Assembly (NCBI RefSeq): GCF_001457815.1
Contig: NZ_LN898219.1
Location: forward strand, 499,166-563,165
Origin: Vitreoscilla massiliensis
GTDB lineage: Bacteria > Pseudomonadota > Gammaproteobacteria > Burkholderiales > Neisseriaceae
DNA length: 64,000 nucleotides
Direction: 5' to 3'
The notes beneath the pieces were generated by a model, which was given only the letters and a program-made list of their open reading frames with translations, did no database searches and was not told the DNA's origin. The position numbers and the translations under genes were made by a program. Positions 35,251 to 43,707 of the stretch are shown here, piece after piece. Each line of letters starts with the position of its first letter. The first letter of the stretch is position 1.

Positions 35251-35403
35251 ACCCACCAAGCGGCCTGTAAGCCATGCGTGCAGAACAAGACTTGTGCGGC
35301 GACACATCGTTGTCATGCAGTCGGTGTTAAGCTGGTTGTGCCGCGTGTGAGTCGGAATGTCTATTCAAACAGCGTAAACCATTTACAAAATAAGGAGTGT
35401 GTC

Positions 35404-36006
35404 ATGTCTGATGTCAGCCAACGTTTACAGGCCGCATTGAGCCAATTATTGCAAGGCCACGATGTGGGTGAGCCAGTGTTGAATGCGGGTGCGAGTGAGG
35501 CCGATTTCATCCAATTGGAGCAATTAACGCAAACGCGTTTGCCCGAGGACTTTAAAGCCGTTTACCGCGTGTTCAATGGTCAAGCCGAAGTCGATGTCTA
35601 TGTGCTAGATGGCGAGGAATGGCTGAGCTTGGCGCGCATGGCCGAGGAATGGGAAGTGTGGAAAGACTTGCTCGACAATGGCACGTTTAGCGATGGCGGC
35701 AAGGCTTTTAGCAGCGATGCTGAGACAGGCATTAAGCCAGTATGGTGGTCGGACAAATGGTTGCCGTTTACCTACGATGGCGCTGGCAACCATTTGTGTT
35801 TGGACTTAGATCCGACAGATGAAGGCACTTACGGCCAAGTCATACGCATGTGGCACGACGATGCTGAGCGCAGCGTTGAGGCCAGCTCGTTTGCGGCATG
35901 GTTGGGCGACTATGTCACAGCCTTGGAAAGCGGCCAATATGTGTATTCCGATGATTATGGCGGCATCGTCAACAGCGACGACATCATTGATGAGGATGAT
36001 GATTAA
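35404..36006 (+). CDS. SMI1/KNR4 (SUKH) family protein, copy 2
   Basis: 200 residues from ATG 35404 with AAGGAG upstream. SUKH core: LEQLTQTRLPEDFKAVYRVF-NGQ, EEWLSLARMAEEWEVWKDL, VWWSDKWLPFTYDGAGNHLC-LDLDP and GTYGQVI. The C-terminus is very acidic (DDIIDEDDD). It is closer to copy 3 (51295) than to copy 1. A DUS word lies at codons 8-11 (RLQAA). Immunity-like role is family inference only. Confidence 0.82.
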   Translation: MSDVSQRLQAALSQLLQGHDVGEPVLNAGASEADFIQLEQLTQTRLPEDFKAVYRVFNGQAEVDVYVLDGEEWLSLARMAEEWEVWKDLLDNGTFSDGGKAFSSDAETGIKPVWWSDKWLPFTYDGAGNHLCLDLDPTDEGTYGQVIRMWHDDAERSVEASSFAAWLGDYVTALESGQYVYSDDYGGIVNSDDIIDEDDD

Positions 36007-36049
36007 AAATACAGCGCAAGTTTCCTAAACTGGTTTGAACCGCGCGAAT

Positions 36050-36093
36050 AGCGGCCTGTAAACCCTATCATGGGCTTACAGGCCGCTTTTTTT
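36050..36093 (+). terminator. DUS-pair hairpin
   Basis: GCGGCCTGTAAACCC and GGGCTTACAGGCCGC, then TTTTTTTATT, 45 bases after the SUKH copy 2 stop. Confidence 0.85.
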
Positions 36094-36196
36094 ATTGTCC
36101 GAATTCACGACTTGTGATGACAGAATTTATGCGCCGAATATGGCGCAGCGTCGGCAAACTGTGTACATTGCCACACACAGACCGCACAAGACGGTC

Positions 36197-36237
36197 GCTT
36201 AGGAAGCGTCTAAGCAGCGCTTCAGCTTTTCCTAAGC
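36197..36237. promoter_or_regulatory. Inverted repeat upstream of the PotF-like gene
   Basis: GCTTAGGAAGCG and a later CGCTTC plus TTCCTAAGC make nested inverted repeats about 85 bases before the start at 36321. It could be an operator or a leader hairpin; no known regulator site is matched. Confidence 0.4.
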
Positions 36238-36320
36238 ATGGGTTTGAAAATGGCGTGTTGAGCGTCGGCAATCAATCCACACACAATGGCAATACAGAAC
36301 CGTCGAACTTTGGAGAAATC

Positions 36321-37502
36321 ATGAAACTGAAACAACAGACATGGCTGGCAGTGATGTTGGCCTGTGGCTTGGCCGCTTGCGGCGAACAAAGCAAACCCGC
36401 GGCCGAAACCAAGCCAGACAATAGCGCCGCCTCTGCCAGCAGCAGCGCCGGCCCAGCCTTGGCCAAAACCGACCAATTGAACATTTACAATTGGTCAGAC
36501 TATGTCGACCCCAATACCGTCACCGAGTTTGAGAAAAACAACGGTGTGAAGGTACGGCAAGACTTTTACGACAGCAATGAAATCTTGGAAGCGAAGGTGT
36601 TGACCGGCAAATCCGGTTACGATTTGGTGTTTCCAAGCTTGAGCAATTTGGGCCGACAAATCAAAGCCGGCGCTTACCAAAAATTGGACAAGTCCAAAAT
36701 CGCCAATTACCAAAACATCGACCCGATTTTGTTAAAGCTGTTGCAACAAGTCGACCCGAATAACGATTATGCCGTGCCATACTTCTGGGGTTTTTACACC
36801 GTCGGCATCAATCCGGACAAGGTCAAAAAAGCCTTGGGTACCGACCAATTGCCCGACAATGCGTGGGATTTGGTGTTCAAACCTGAGTACACGCAAAAGC
36901 TGAAGTCTTGCGGCATCTCGTTTTTGGACAGCCCAACGTCGGTATTCCCATTGGCGTTGAGCTATATTGGCAAAGACCCGAATTCCAACAATCCCGACGA
37001 TTTGAAAGCAGCAGCGGCGATGATGGAGCAAGTGGTGCCGAATGTGTCGCGCTTCAATTCTTCAGGCTACATCAATGATTTTGCCCAAGGCAATTTGTGC
37101 GTGGGCATAGGCTATAACGGCGACTTCAACATCGCCAACACCCGTGCACAAGCGGCCAAAAACGGCGTGACCGTGGTGGCTTTGGTGCCCAAGCAAGGCG
37201 TGGGTGTGTGGATAGACACGGTGGTGGTGACCAAAGACGCCAAAAACGTCGACAATGCGCTCAAATACATCAATTGGACGCTGGAGCCGAAAGTGGCGGC
37301 GCAAAACGGCAATTTGGTCAATTACGCCCCCGGCACCAACAAGGCCAAGGAGTTTATGAAGCCAGAAATCGTCGACAACGATTCCATCTTCCCAAGCGAA
37401 GAAGCGTTGAAAAACAGCTTTGTCAATACCGAGAAGCAACCGGATACGGTCAAGCTGGGCGTGCGTTTGTGGCAACAAATCAAAGCCAAATCCAATCGCT
37501 AA
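36321..37502 (+). CDS. Polyamine-binding lipoprotein, PotF/PotD type
   Basis: 393 residues from ATG 36321 (TGGAGAA upstream). Lipobox LAAC in VMLACGLAACGEQ, then a Ser/Ala linker. LNIYNWSDYVDPNTVTEFEK and VLTGKSGYDLVFPSLSNLGR are typical of PotF/SpuD-like putrescine or spermidine binding proteins, and VPYFWGFYTVGINPDKV follows. An anchored periplasmic receptor. No permease or ATPase is adjacent, so it must work with components elsewhere, a common situation in Neisseriaceae. Next to a PuuB-like oxidase, which supports a polyamine ligand. Confidence 0.88.
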   Translation: MKLKQQTWLAVMLACGLAACGEQSKPAAETKPDNSAASASSSAGPALAKTDQLNIYNWSDYVDPNTVTEFEKNNGVKVRQDFYDSNEILEAKVLTGKSGYDLVFPSLSNLGRQIKAGAYQKLDKSKIANYQNIDPILLKLLQQVDPNNDYAVPYFWGFYTVGINPDKVKKALGTDQLPDNAWDLVFKPEYTQKLKSCGISFLDSPTSVFPLALSYIGKDPNSNNPDDLKAAAAMMEQVVPNVSRFNSSGYINDFAQGNLCVGIGYNGDFNIANTRAQAAKNGVTVVALVPKQGVGVWIDTVVVTKDAKNVDNALKYINWTLEPKVAAQNGNLVNYAPGTNKAKEFMKPEIVDNDSIFPSEEALKNSFVNTEKQPDTVKLGVRLWQQIKAKSNR

Positions 37503-37514
37503 ACGCGTCTTGAT

Positions 37515-37552
37515 GCGGCCTGTAAACATGTTTAAACATTTACAGGCCGCTT
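37515..37552 (+). terminator. DUS-pair hairpin
   Basis: GCGGCCTGTAAACATGTTTAAA core with TTTACAGGCCGC; a second inner repeat (AAACATGTTT) adds to the stem. Separates the PotF-like gene from the oxidase. Confidence 0.7.
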
Positions 37553-37577
37553 AACCCCATTCCTGTCGAGTGTGTGC

Positions 37578-38972
37578 ATGAAACCAAGTAATCTGTCTTT
37601 TTGGATGCAATCTTTGGACTTGAGTCCGTATTCGGAGTCGACCGACCCCGCGCTGTTGCTGCCAACTTACCAATGTGATGTGGCCATCATCGGTGGCGGC
37701 TTTTCGGGTTTGTGGCTGGCGTATTACCTGAAACAGGCGCAGCCTGAGGCGAAAATCGCGCTGTTTGAGGCGCAACACATAGGCTATGGCGCTTCAGGGC
37801 GCAATGGCGGTTGGCTGTCGACCAACATTCCCAGCGTGATTAACAATCTGCTCAAACACCCATCCATCACCACCGCGCAAATTCAGTTATTGCAGCGCCA
37901 AGTGATTAACACCATAGACGTGGTCGATGCCGTGTGTCAGCAAGAACAAATCGACTGCGATTTGCACAAAGGCGGTTTGCTGTTTATCGCCACCAATGAG
38001 GCGCAAATCGAGCGTTTGCAGCACTACCATGAATCGGAACTGGCTTATGGTTTTGCCGCTGATGAATTGCAAATGTTGGGTGCCGAAGTGGGCAAACAAC
38101 ACATCAACATCCCCAGCATGGTGGCGGCGCTGCGTTACCAGCACGGTGCGCGCATCCATCCGGCCAAATTGGCTTTGGGTTTGCGCGAGCGCTTGTTGGC
38201 GATGGGTGTGTCTGTATTTGAAAACACGCCGGTGCACGCGTTCAGCAAAAACCGTTTGGATTTGGGCAAGAGCACGGTACAGGCCGATAAGATTCTGTGC
38301 TGTACCGAAGGCTACAGCGATGCGCTGTTGCACAACCGCAAAATCATTCCCGTCAATTCCTCCATCATCATGACCAAGCCTTTGCCTGAATCGTTTTGGC
38401 AGCGCTTTGGTTGGCAAGGCAATGAGTTATTGGGCGATGTGGCGCACCTGTACATCTATGCACAAAAAACCCGCGACAACCGCATCTTGTTTGGCGGTCG
38501 CGGCGCGCCTTACCAATACAATTCTGTCGATGCCGGCGTTGGGCAATTGGACGGCGTGACCACACAGCAGCTCTACCAGCGCTTGGGCGAGTTGTTCCCC
38601 GATTTTGTATTTGAAATCGATCGCGCGTGGAAAGGCTCGCTCGGTGTTACCCGCGATTGGAACCCATCGGTGTCTTACCATGCCGCCGAAGGTTTGGGCT
38701 TTGTGTATGGCTTTGGTGGCAATGGCGTGGGCCCGACCAATTTGGCCGCGCGCACCATGGTCGACAAAATCTGTGGCCGCTACACCGAATTGACTGCCTT
38801 GCCGTGGAACGATTACCACTGCCCAACGTGGGAACCGGAGCCGTTTCGTTGGTTGGGCATCCAGACCATGTACAAAATGCTCGCCGCCGCCGATAAATTG
38901 GAATACGGCTTAAAGCTGAAAAAATCGGCGTTTTTTGCTGGCGCAGCGTATAAGATTTGCGGCTTGGACTGA
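37578..38972 (+). CDS. FAD-dependent oxidoreductase, gamma-glutamylputrescine oxidase (PuuB)-like
   Basis: 464 residues from ATG 37578. The N-terminal Rossmann motif VAIIGGGFSGLWLAYYL binds FAD, GYGASGRNGGWLS is typical of PuuB/OrdL-type DAO-family oxidases, and the C-terminal GFVYGFGGNGVGPTNLAART closes the FAD site. The family oxidises secondary or primary amines (gamma-glutamylputrescine, sarcosine, glycine). Between a polyamine-binding protein and a PuuR-type regulator, so a PuuB-like role is the best guess. puuA, puuC and puuD are not in the window. Ribosome site weak. Confidence 0.8.
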   Translation: MKPSNLSFWMQSLDLSPYSESTDPALLLPTYQCDVAIIGGGFSGLWLAYYLKQAQPEAKIALFEAQHIGYGASGRNGGWLSTNIPSVINNLLKHPSITTAQIQLLQRQVINTIDVVDAVCQQEQIDCDLHKGGLLFIATNEAQIERLQHYHESELAYGFAADELQMLGAEVGKQHINIPSMVAALRYQHGARIHPAKLALGLRERLLAMGVSVFENTPVHAFSKNRLDLGKSTVQADKILCCTEGYSDALLHNRKIIPVNSSIIMTKPLPESFWQRFGWQGNELLGDVAHLYIYAQKTRDNRILFGGRGAPYQYNSVDAGVGQLDGVTTQQLYQRLGELFPDFVFEIDRAWKGSLGVTRDWNPSVSYHAAEGLGFVYGFGGNGVGPTNLAARTMVDKICGRYTELTALPWNDYHCPTWEPEPFRWLGIQTMYKMLAAADKLEYGLKLKKSAFFAGAAYKICGLD

Positions 38973-39014
38973 GCAGTACAGGGTTTACAGGCCGCATATG
39001 TGGCTTAAGCGAAC

Positions 39015-39060
39015 ATGCCTGATGGACAGCGATGAACACACTGCGCTGCCCATCAGGCAG
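39015..39060. terminator. Hairpin between oxidase and regulator genes
   Basis: TGCCTGATGG-A-CAGC pairs with GCTG-CCCATCAGGCA across a loop of about 15 bases. It may end the oxidase transcript or serve as an operator for the regulator that follows; no U-tract is directly attached. Confidence 0.5.
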
Positions 39061-39126
39061 TTTCAATTATACATTTTGGGTGGCAGGCTTTAGAATGGCA
39101 GGGCTGACACTTTCAAAAAGCCCACC

Positions 39127-39696
39127 ATGAACCAAACCGAAAACCAATTTTTGGGTTTCAGAATCCGCACTTTACGCAAAAGCAAAAAAGTCACTTTGGC
39201 GCAATTGGCCGAAAAATGTGACCTGTCCATAGGCTATATCAGCCAGCTAGAACGGGGTTTGGCCCATCCTTCCATCAATGCCTTAATCAATATTTCGCAA
39301 CAATTGGGTGTGACCGTGCAGTGGTTTTTTGCCGCCTCGCAACAGCCGGTCAGCCCCGAAGACGAAGGCTATGTCACCCGCGCCGCGAGCCGCACCCGCG
39401 TGGAATACGAAAGCGGCATCGTCGACGAATTCATGAGTTTTTCACCCGACAAACAATTGGAAATGCTGATTTCCAATTTCCCACCGCAGACGTTTTCCAA
39501 ACAGCAATACGCACACGAGGGCGAAGAAGCCGGCTTTGTGATGCAAGGCCAGTTTGAATTGTGGGTGGGCGAGCGCCATTATCTGCTGCAACAAGGCGAT
39601 TCTTTCAGCTTTAACAGCACCGAGCCACACCGCTATGGCAATCCCGGCGACGAGCCAACCAAAATCGTGTGGGTGATTACACCGCCGACGTATTGA
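39127..39696 (+). CDS. XRE-cupin transcriptional regulator, PuuR-like
   Basis: 189 residues. An N-terminal HTH_3 domain (IRTLRKSKKVTLAQLAEKCD, SIGYISQLERGLAHPSINAL), a linker and a C-terminal cupin_2 domain (YAHEGEEAGFVMQGQFELWV, LLQQGDSFSFNSTEPHRYGN). This is the layout of PuuR and related repressors of amine catabolism. It probably senses a small molecule in the cupin and controls the neighbouring oxidase or the cupin/OYE genes. Confidence 0.88.
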   Translation: MNQTENQFLGFRIRTLRKSKKVTLAQLAEKCDLSIGYISQLERGLAHPSINALINISQQLGVTVQWFFAASQQPVSPEDEGYVTRAASRTRVEYESGIVDEFMSFSPDKQLEMLISNFPPQTFSKQQYAHEGEEAGFVMQGQFELWVGERHYLLQQGDSFSFNSTEPHRYGNPGDEPTKIVWVITPPTY

Positions 39697-39744
39697 GCGG
39701 CTTATTTTGCAGTGTGGATGTGCATCTTCGTCATCATCTGCATT

Positions 39745-39768
39745 TAAATCTAAATCTAAATCTAAATC
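39745..39768. repeat. Hexanucleotide microsatellite TAAATC x4
   Basis: Four perfect TAAATC units in the gene-free stretch after the regulator. Simple repeats of this kind change length by slippage in Neisseriaceae. Confidence 0.85.
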
Positions 39769-39797
39769 TCAATGCGCCAGCGTCAGCGCAAACCGCC

Positions 39798-39821
39798 ACC
39801 TTAACAAGGTGGTTTTTTTAT
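39798..39821 (+). terminator. Intrinsic terminator after the XRE-cupin gene
   Basis: CCACCTT-AACAAGGTGG stem followed by seven T residues. It has no DUS word. Confidence 0.75.
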
Positions 39822-39864
39822 GCTTAGCGATGTGTTTGGCGCTGTATTGATGGGGTTTAGGTTG

Positions 39865-40005
39865 GCATCAACTTGTGCTGCGGGTGCTTCACAACATGCT
39901 ACATATTTGCGCATACCTTATTTGTCAGCTATTGGATTGGTGTCTGCATCAACTTGTATCGCTGGTGTTTCACCAGAAGCTACACACTGTGCGCATACTT
40001 TGTTT
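39865..40005 (+). repeat. Imperfect 81-bp direct repeat, possibly coding
   Basis: GCATCAACTTGT recurs at 39865 and 39946, with matching GCTACA and GCGCATAC segments, a period of 81 bases (27 codons). An open frame from ATG 39820 to 40041 (73 codons) would read it as repeated AST-C-x-AG-x-S-x2-AT units. Its only ribosome site (AAGGTGG) is the arm of a terminator, so a real gene is doubtful; a remnant of a larger repeat protein is possible. Confidence 0.45.
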
Positions 40006-40154
40006 ATCAAGTCGTTTTTTCACATAACGCATCAACGCTGAGCAGTTTGGTTGGTGGTGCTAAGTGGATAGGGTGAATCGGATAGGGTGACGCGGCTGGG
40101 TCGTGGCTGCAACAGCGCAGTGTGTATGTGATGCGGATAGCGTGAAATTTTATT

Positions 40155-40187
40155 AAAAGTAAAAAAATATATTGATTTTTTACTTTT
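40155..40187. promoter_or_regulatory. Perfect AT-rich inverted repeat before the cupin/OYE operon
   Basis: AAAAGTAAAAAA and TTTTTTACTTTT are separated by nine bases, about 95 bases before the cupin start. Symmetry and position suit an operator for the nearby XRE-cupin protein, which is inference. Confidence 0.5.
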
Positions 40188-40281
40188 TAAGCCCTAGTCT
40201 GTACATGAGTCTACACAACAGGCGGAGGTTTGACCTCGCCTCACAAGCCATAAAAAACATTGAAAACAAGGAGAAACTCCC

Positions 40282-40632
40282 ATGACTGTGCAACATTTTC
40301 GCGTACAAGAAACCGATTTCACTGCATTTGCCGATGTTGGTGCGCCAGTGGGCACACCGGTGCCACAAGCACGCACTGCCGCCGATCAAGAATTGCCGTG
40401 GGCTGATGTCGGCATTTGGGAATGCTCACCAGGACGTTTGGAGCGTCAAATCGCCGAAGCGGAATACACATATTTTATCAGCGGCAAAGCCCGTTTCACC
40501 CCTGACGGTGGGGAGACCATCGAGATACGCGCCGGCGACAGCATGTTTTTCCCAGCCAATACCAAAGGCGTGTGGGAAGTGGACGAAACCTTGCGCAAAT
40601 CGTATGTGGTGTTTCGCAACAGCGCAGCCTAA
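40282..40632 (+). CDS. Small cupin protein (cupin_3/DUF861 type)
   Basis: 116 residues with AAGGAG ahead of the ATG. One cupin barrel: LPWADVGIWECSPGRLERQI, YTYFISGKARFTPDGGETIE, IRAGDSMFFPANTKGVWEVD. The ELPWADVGIWECSPG pattern followed by the acidic E-x-x-Y is the cupin_3 arrangement. It lacks the usual His triad. Forty-three bases before the OYE gene, so in one operon. Possibly an ancillary protein for the demethylase pathway. Confidence 0.8.
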   Translation: MTVQHFRVQETDFTAFADVGAPVGTPVPQARTAADQELPWADVGIWECSPGRLERQIAEAEYTYFISGKARFTPDGGETIEIRAGDSMFFPANTKGVWEVDETLRKSYVVFRNSAA

Positions 40633-40675
40633 ATTCCCATAACACAATAATAAGACTGTCGCTTAGGAGAGAGAC

Positions 40676-42634
40676 ATGGCCTATCAAGCCTTGGAACACT
40701 TGTTTAGCCCGATACAAGTTCGCCACACCACCATTAAAAACCGCATTTTGTCCACCGGCCACGACACCACCATGCCGGTAGACGGCACCATTAACGAGCG
40801 CTTATTGGCTTACCAACGCGCGCGCGCCGAAGGCGGCGCTGGCTTAATCGTGTTGCAAGTGTCGGGTGTGCACGAAAGCGCACGCTACACCACCCATTTG
40901 CTGATGGCGACCGAGCCTGAGTGCGTGGACGGTTATCGCAAAATGGCCGAGATGTGCCATGCGCATGGCACCAAAGTGTTTGCGCAAATCTTCCACCCTG
41001 GCCGTGAAATCATGGAAGCCGGCGAGGGCTTGTTGGCGGTGGCATACTCGGCCTCAGCCGTGCCGAATGAGCGTTTTCATGTGATGCCCAAGCCTTTAAA
41101 CCAGCGCATGATAGACGAGATTTCCGCCGGTTATGTACAGGCCGCTCGTTACATGCATGAGGCCGGCATAGACGGGGTGGAGTTTGTTGCCAGTCATGGC
41201 TATTTGCCAGCGCAGTTTATGAGCACACAAATCAATCTGCGCGAAGACGAATACGGTGGCAGTTTGGAAAACCGCTTGCGCTTCAGCGTTGATATTTTAA
41301 AAGCCATCCGTGCCGCCACTTCCGACGATTTTGTCATCGGCATGCGCATTTCAGCGGATGAGCTCGATGGCGGTGGTTTGGATGCAGACGAAGTATTGGA
41401 AATCTGTCAGGCCTTGCAGCCGCATTTGGACTATGTGAACCTGACTTTGGGCACTTCGGCCAGCTTGGGTGGGGCGGTGCACATTGCGCCACCGATGGCG
41501 TTCAAAGCCGGCTATATTGCCGAGCAGACCAAAGTCTTCAAAGACGGTCTGAACATTCCGGTATTCATTGCCGGTCGCATCAATCAGCCGCAAGACGCCG
41601 ACCTCATCATCAAAAACGGCCAAGCCGACATGTGTGGCATGACGCGGGCGCTGATTTGCGACCCGAAAATGCCGAATAAGGCACAAAACAACCAGTTTGA
41701 TGACATCCGTGCTTGCATAGGCTGTAACCAAGCCTGCATCGGCCATTTCCACAAAGGCCAGCCGATTTCGTGCATCCAACATCCACAAACCGGCCGCGAA
41801 CAGCAATATGGCAGCTTACAGGCCGCCTCTGAACGCAAAAAAGTGATGGTCATCGGCGGCGGCCCTGCCGGTATGAACGCCGCCTTGATTGCGGCGCAGC
41901 GCGGGCACGAGGTCAGCCTGTATGAAAGCGGCAAGCAATTGGGTGGGCAAGCGCTGTTGGCACAACAATTGGCGCGCCGTGCTGAGTTTGGTGGTTTGAT
42001 AACCAATTTGCTGCAAGCGATGTCGCAACACAATATCGACATCCAATTAAACAGCCGTGTCGATGTGGCGGCGGTGCAAGCGGCCAAGCCGGATGTGGTG
42101 GTGTTGGCCACCGGTGCAGCGCCGTATGAGCGCCCGATTGAAGCCGACGACAGCATCTTGAAACTGAACGCATGGCAGTATTTGCAAGGCACTGCGCCGC
42201 GAGGCAAATCGGTGTTGTTGACCGATTGGCGTTGCGATTGGGTGGCACCGGGCATCGCCGAATTGTTGGTGAAACAAGGTTTTGATGTCAGCATTGCCGT
42301 CAATGGCTTGTGCTTGGGCGAAACCCTGCCTTTGTATGTGCGCGACGATTTGAGCGCCACCGCGCAGCGTTTGGGCATCAAACTCATCCCGAATGCGCGC
42401 CTGTACGGCTACGACAACGGCACCGTGTATTTGCAACACAATACCAGCGCCGAGGCGATGGAGTTGGAAGGCATAGACACTATCATTGCCTGCGATGGCC
42501 AAGTGTCGGTGGACGAATTGGGCGACGCCTTAGAAGACTTGGGCATAGCGCTGTACCGCATCGGCGACTGCAACACACCACGCACGGCCGAAGAAGCGGT
42601 GTATGAGGGCTTGAAAATCGCTGCGATGATTTAA
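40676..42634 (+). CDS. FMN/4Fe-4S/FAD NADH:flavin oxidoreductase, N-demethylase type
   Basis: 652 residues, the trimethylamine dehydrogenase / 2,4-dienoyl-CoA reductase / DgcA layout. Residues 1-340 form an OYE-type TIM barrel (VEFVASHGYLPAQFMSTQIN, REDEYGGSLENRLRF). CIGCNQACIGHFHKG plus a later Cys (ISCIQHP) provide the 4Fe-4S ligands. From about residue 385 a second Rossmann domain begins (VMVIGGGPAGMNAALIAAQR). Context (amine oxidase, creatinase) favours an N-methyl amine substrate such as dimethylglycine, N-methylproline or sarcosine over enoyl-CoA; this is inference. Two DUS-type words are in the coding sequence. Confidence 0.85.
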   Translation: MAYQALEHLFSPIQVRHTTIKNRILSTGHDTTMPVDGTINERLLAYQRARAEGGAGLIVLQVSGVHESARYTTHLLMATEPECVDGYRKMAEMCHAHGTKVFAQIFHPGREIMEAGEGLLAVAYSASAVPNERFHVMPKPLNQRMIDEISAGYVQAARYMHEAGIDGVEFVASHGYLPAQFMSTQINLREDEYGGSLENRLRFSVDILKAIRAATSDDFVIGMRISADELDGGGLDADEVLEICQALQPHLDYVNLTLGTSASLGGAVHIAPPMAFKAGYIAEQTKVFKDGLNIPVFIAGRINQPQDADLIIKNGQADMCGMTRALICDPKMPNKAQNNQFDDIRACIGCNQACIGHFHKGQPISCIQHPQTGREQQYGSLQAASERKKVMVIGGGPAGMNAALIAAQRGHEVSLYESGKQLGGQALLAQQLARRAEFGGLITNLLQAMSQHNIDIQLNSRVDVAAVQAAKPDVVVLATGAAPYERPIEADDSILKLNAWQYLQGTAPRGKSVLLTDWRCDWVAPGIAELLVKQGFDVSIAVNGLCLGETLPLYVRDDLSATAQRLGIKLIPNARLYGYDNGTVYLQHNTSAEAMELEGIDTIIACDGQVSVDELGDALEDLGIALYRIGDCNTPRTAEEAVYEGLKIAAMI

Positions 42635-42994
42635 AAAGCCATCGCATCTGCGGGCAGCATGGCCCAGTATCTTGTTAGTGTGTAGCAGCGGCCTGTAAAC
42701 CGAGTATGGGGTTTACAGGCCGCTTTATTGGTATTGCAGTGAGGGTCAACGCTTGGTCAGACATGCAGACAGTGTGGCTGTATGGCCAGCCTCGTCAATA
42801 AGGTGTTGGCTGTGCCGCCAACCATATAATCAATGTTAGGCCATGCTATGGGTATTCAAAACCCCATTTGTTGACCATAGCCCTAGGGCTGGATGCTGTA
42901 CGTCGTTGCTGCTAACAGTGATGGGATGAAGGTTTAACAGATGCTAATAGGTACGCCTACTTTTCATTTCATCGCCAAAGTTTTTTAAGCTTTT
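42635..42994. other. Gene-free stretch
   Basis: 360 bases after the OYE gene. It holds one DUS-pair hairpin (42687) and otherwise nothing recognisable; it becomes AT-rich toward the right. Confidence 0.5.
42687..42725 (+). terminator. DUS-pair hairpin after the OYE gene
   Basis: AGCGGCCTGTAAACC and GGTTTACAGGCCGCT with a 9-base loop, then TTATT. Confidence 0.8.
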
Positions 42995-43658
42995 TTATTC
43001 AGAATGGTTTTCCAAAGCAAGATTTTTATCAGATAAATCGGTTCTATCTCGATTGTTCGTAAAATAAAGATATGCCACTTCACCGACCATGCTGGTGACC
43101 GCCACCGCGCGCTCGTCATCAATCCAGTAATACGTTCTACCTGCCTTAATGTGAGCTTGCGGATGAGATTTGTAGGGAGGAATGTATGCTGGAGGATGGG
43201 TTAATGCCGCTTCGCTCAAAGCAAAAGACTTGGGCTTGGGTAAAATATTGGGGAAACGTCCTTCTGGAAAGATGCTAAAAGATTGATTCAATTCATTCAT
43301 CGTCATTTGTACATAAAACACCTTCCTTTTTGGTCTGTCGACTTTTTCCACATACAAACCAATTGGTGACGGAATGTCCTTATTCAGTGGTTTATGCAGG
43401 TCTGTGCCTGCAGCTGGTGGAACCAAATCAAAGACAGGAATGCCCCAAATTTTTTCCAGCTCAGTGGGGGGTGAAATGGTACAAACAGTCGTCCTCTAGT
43501 GCCGTTGCAAACATTTGGCCGATGAAATCGTCTCTGCTCTTGACCGGATGCAGCGTGTTCAGACAACTGGTTTTTGACTTTTCGATTGCTTCTTCATGGG
43601 ACAATGAACAGGCAGACAGTAAAGTGCTGGCAATAAGAATCAACAGTTTTAGCTTCAT
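42995..43658 (-). pseudogene. Frameshifted lipoprotein gene (C6 tract)
   Basis: The 5' part from ATG 43658 (AAGGTG upstream) encodes a lipoprotein signal (LLILIASTLLSAC) and 65 residues before a TGA at 43461. The 3' part is open in another frame to 42995. The break falls at a run of six C on the coding strand (43466-43471). With five C the two frames join smoothly as HFTPTELEKIWGIPVFDLVP, giving one protein of 220 residues ending DLSDKNLALENHSE. So this is one gene out of frame by one base: a mutation, a slippage (phase) event, or a sequencing error. The function of the secreted lipoprotein is unknown. Confidence 0.8.
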
Positions 43659-43707
43659 TTTAGGCACCTTAAGTTGTTCGATGCTTGACGGCTGCGTTTC
43701 CAAGTGA

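Noticed and set aside
41584..42387. Minus-strand frame of 267 codons
   Set aside because: Antisense to the clearly coding OYE-type enzyme with complete Fe-S and FAD motifs.
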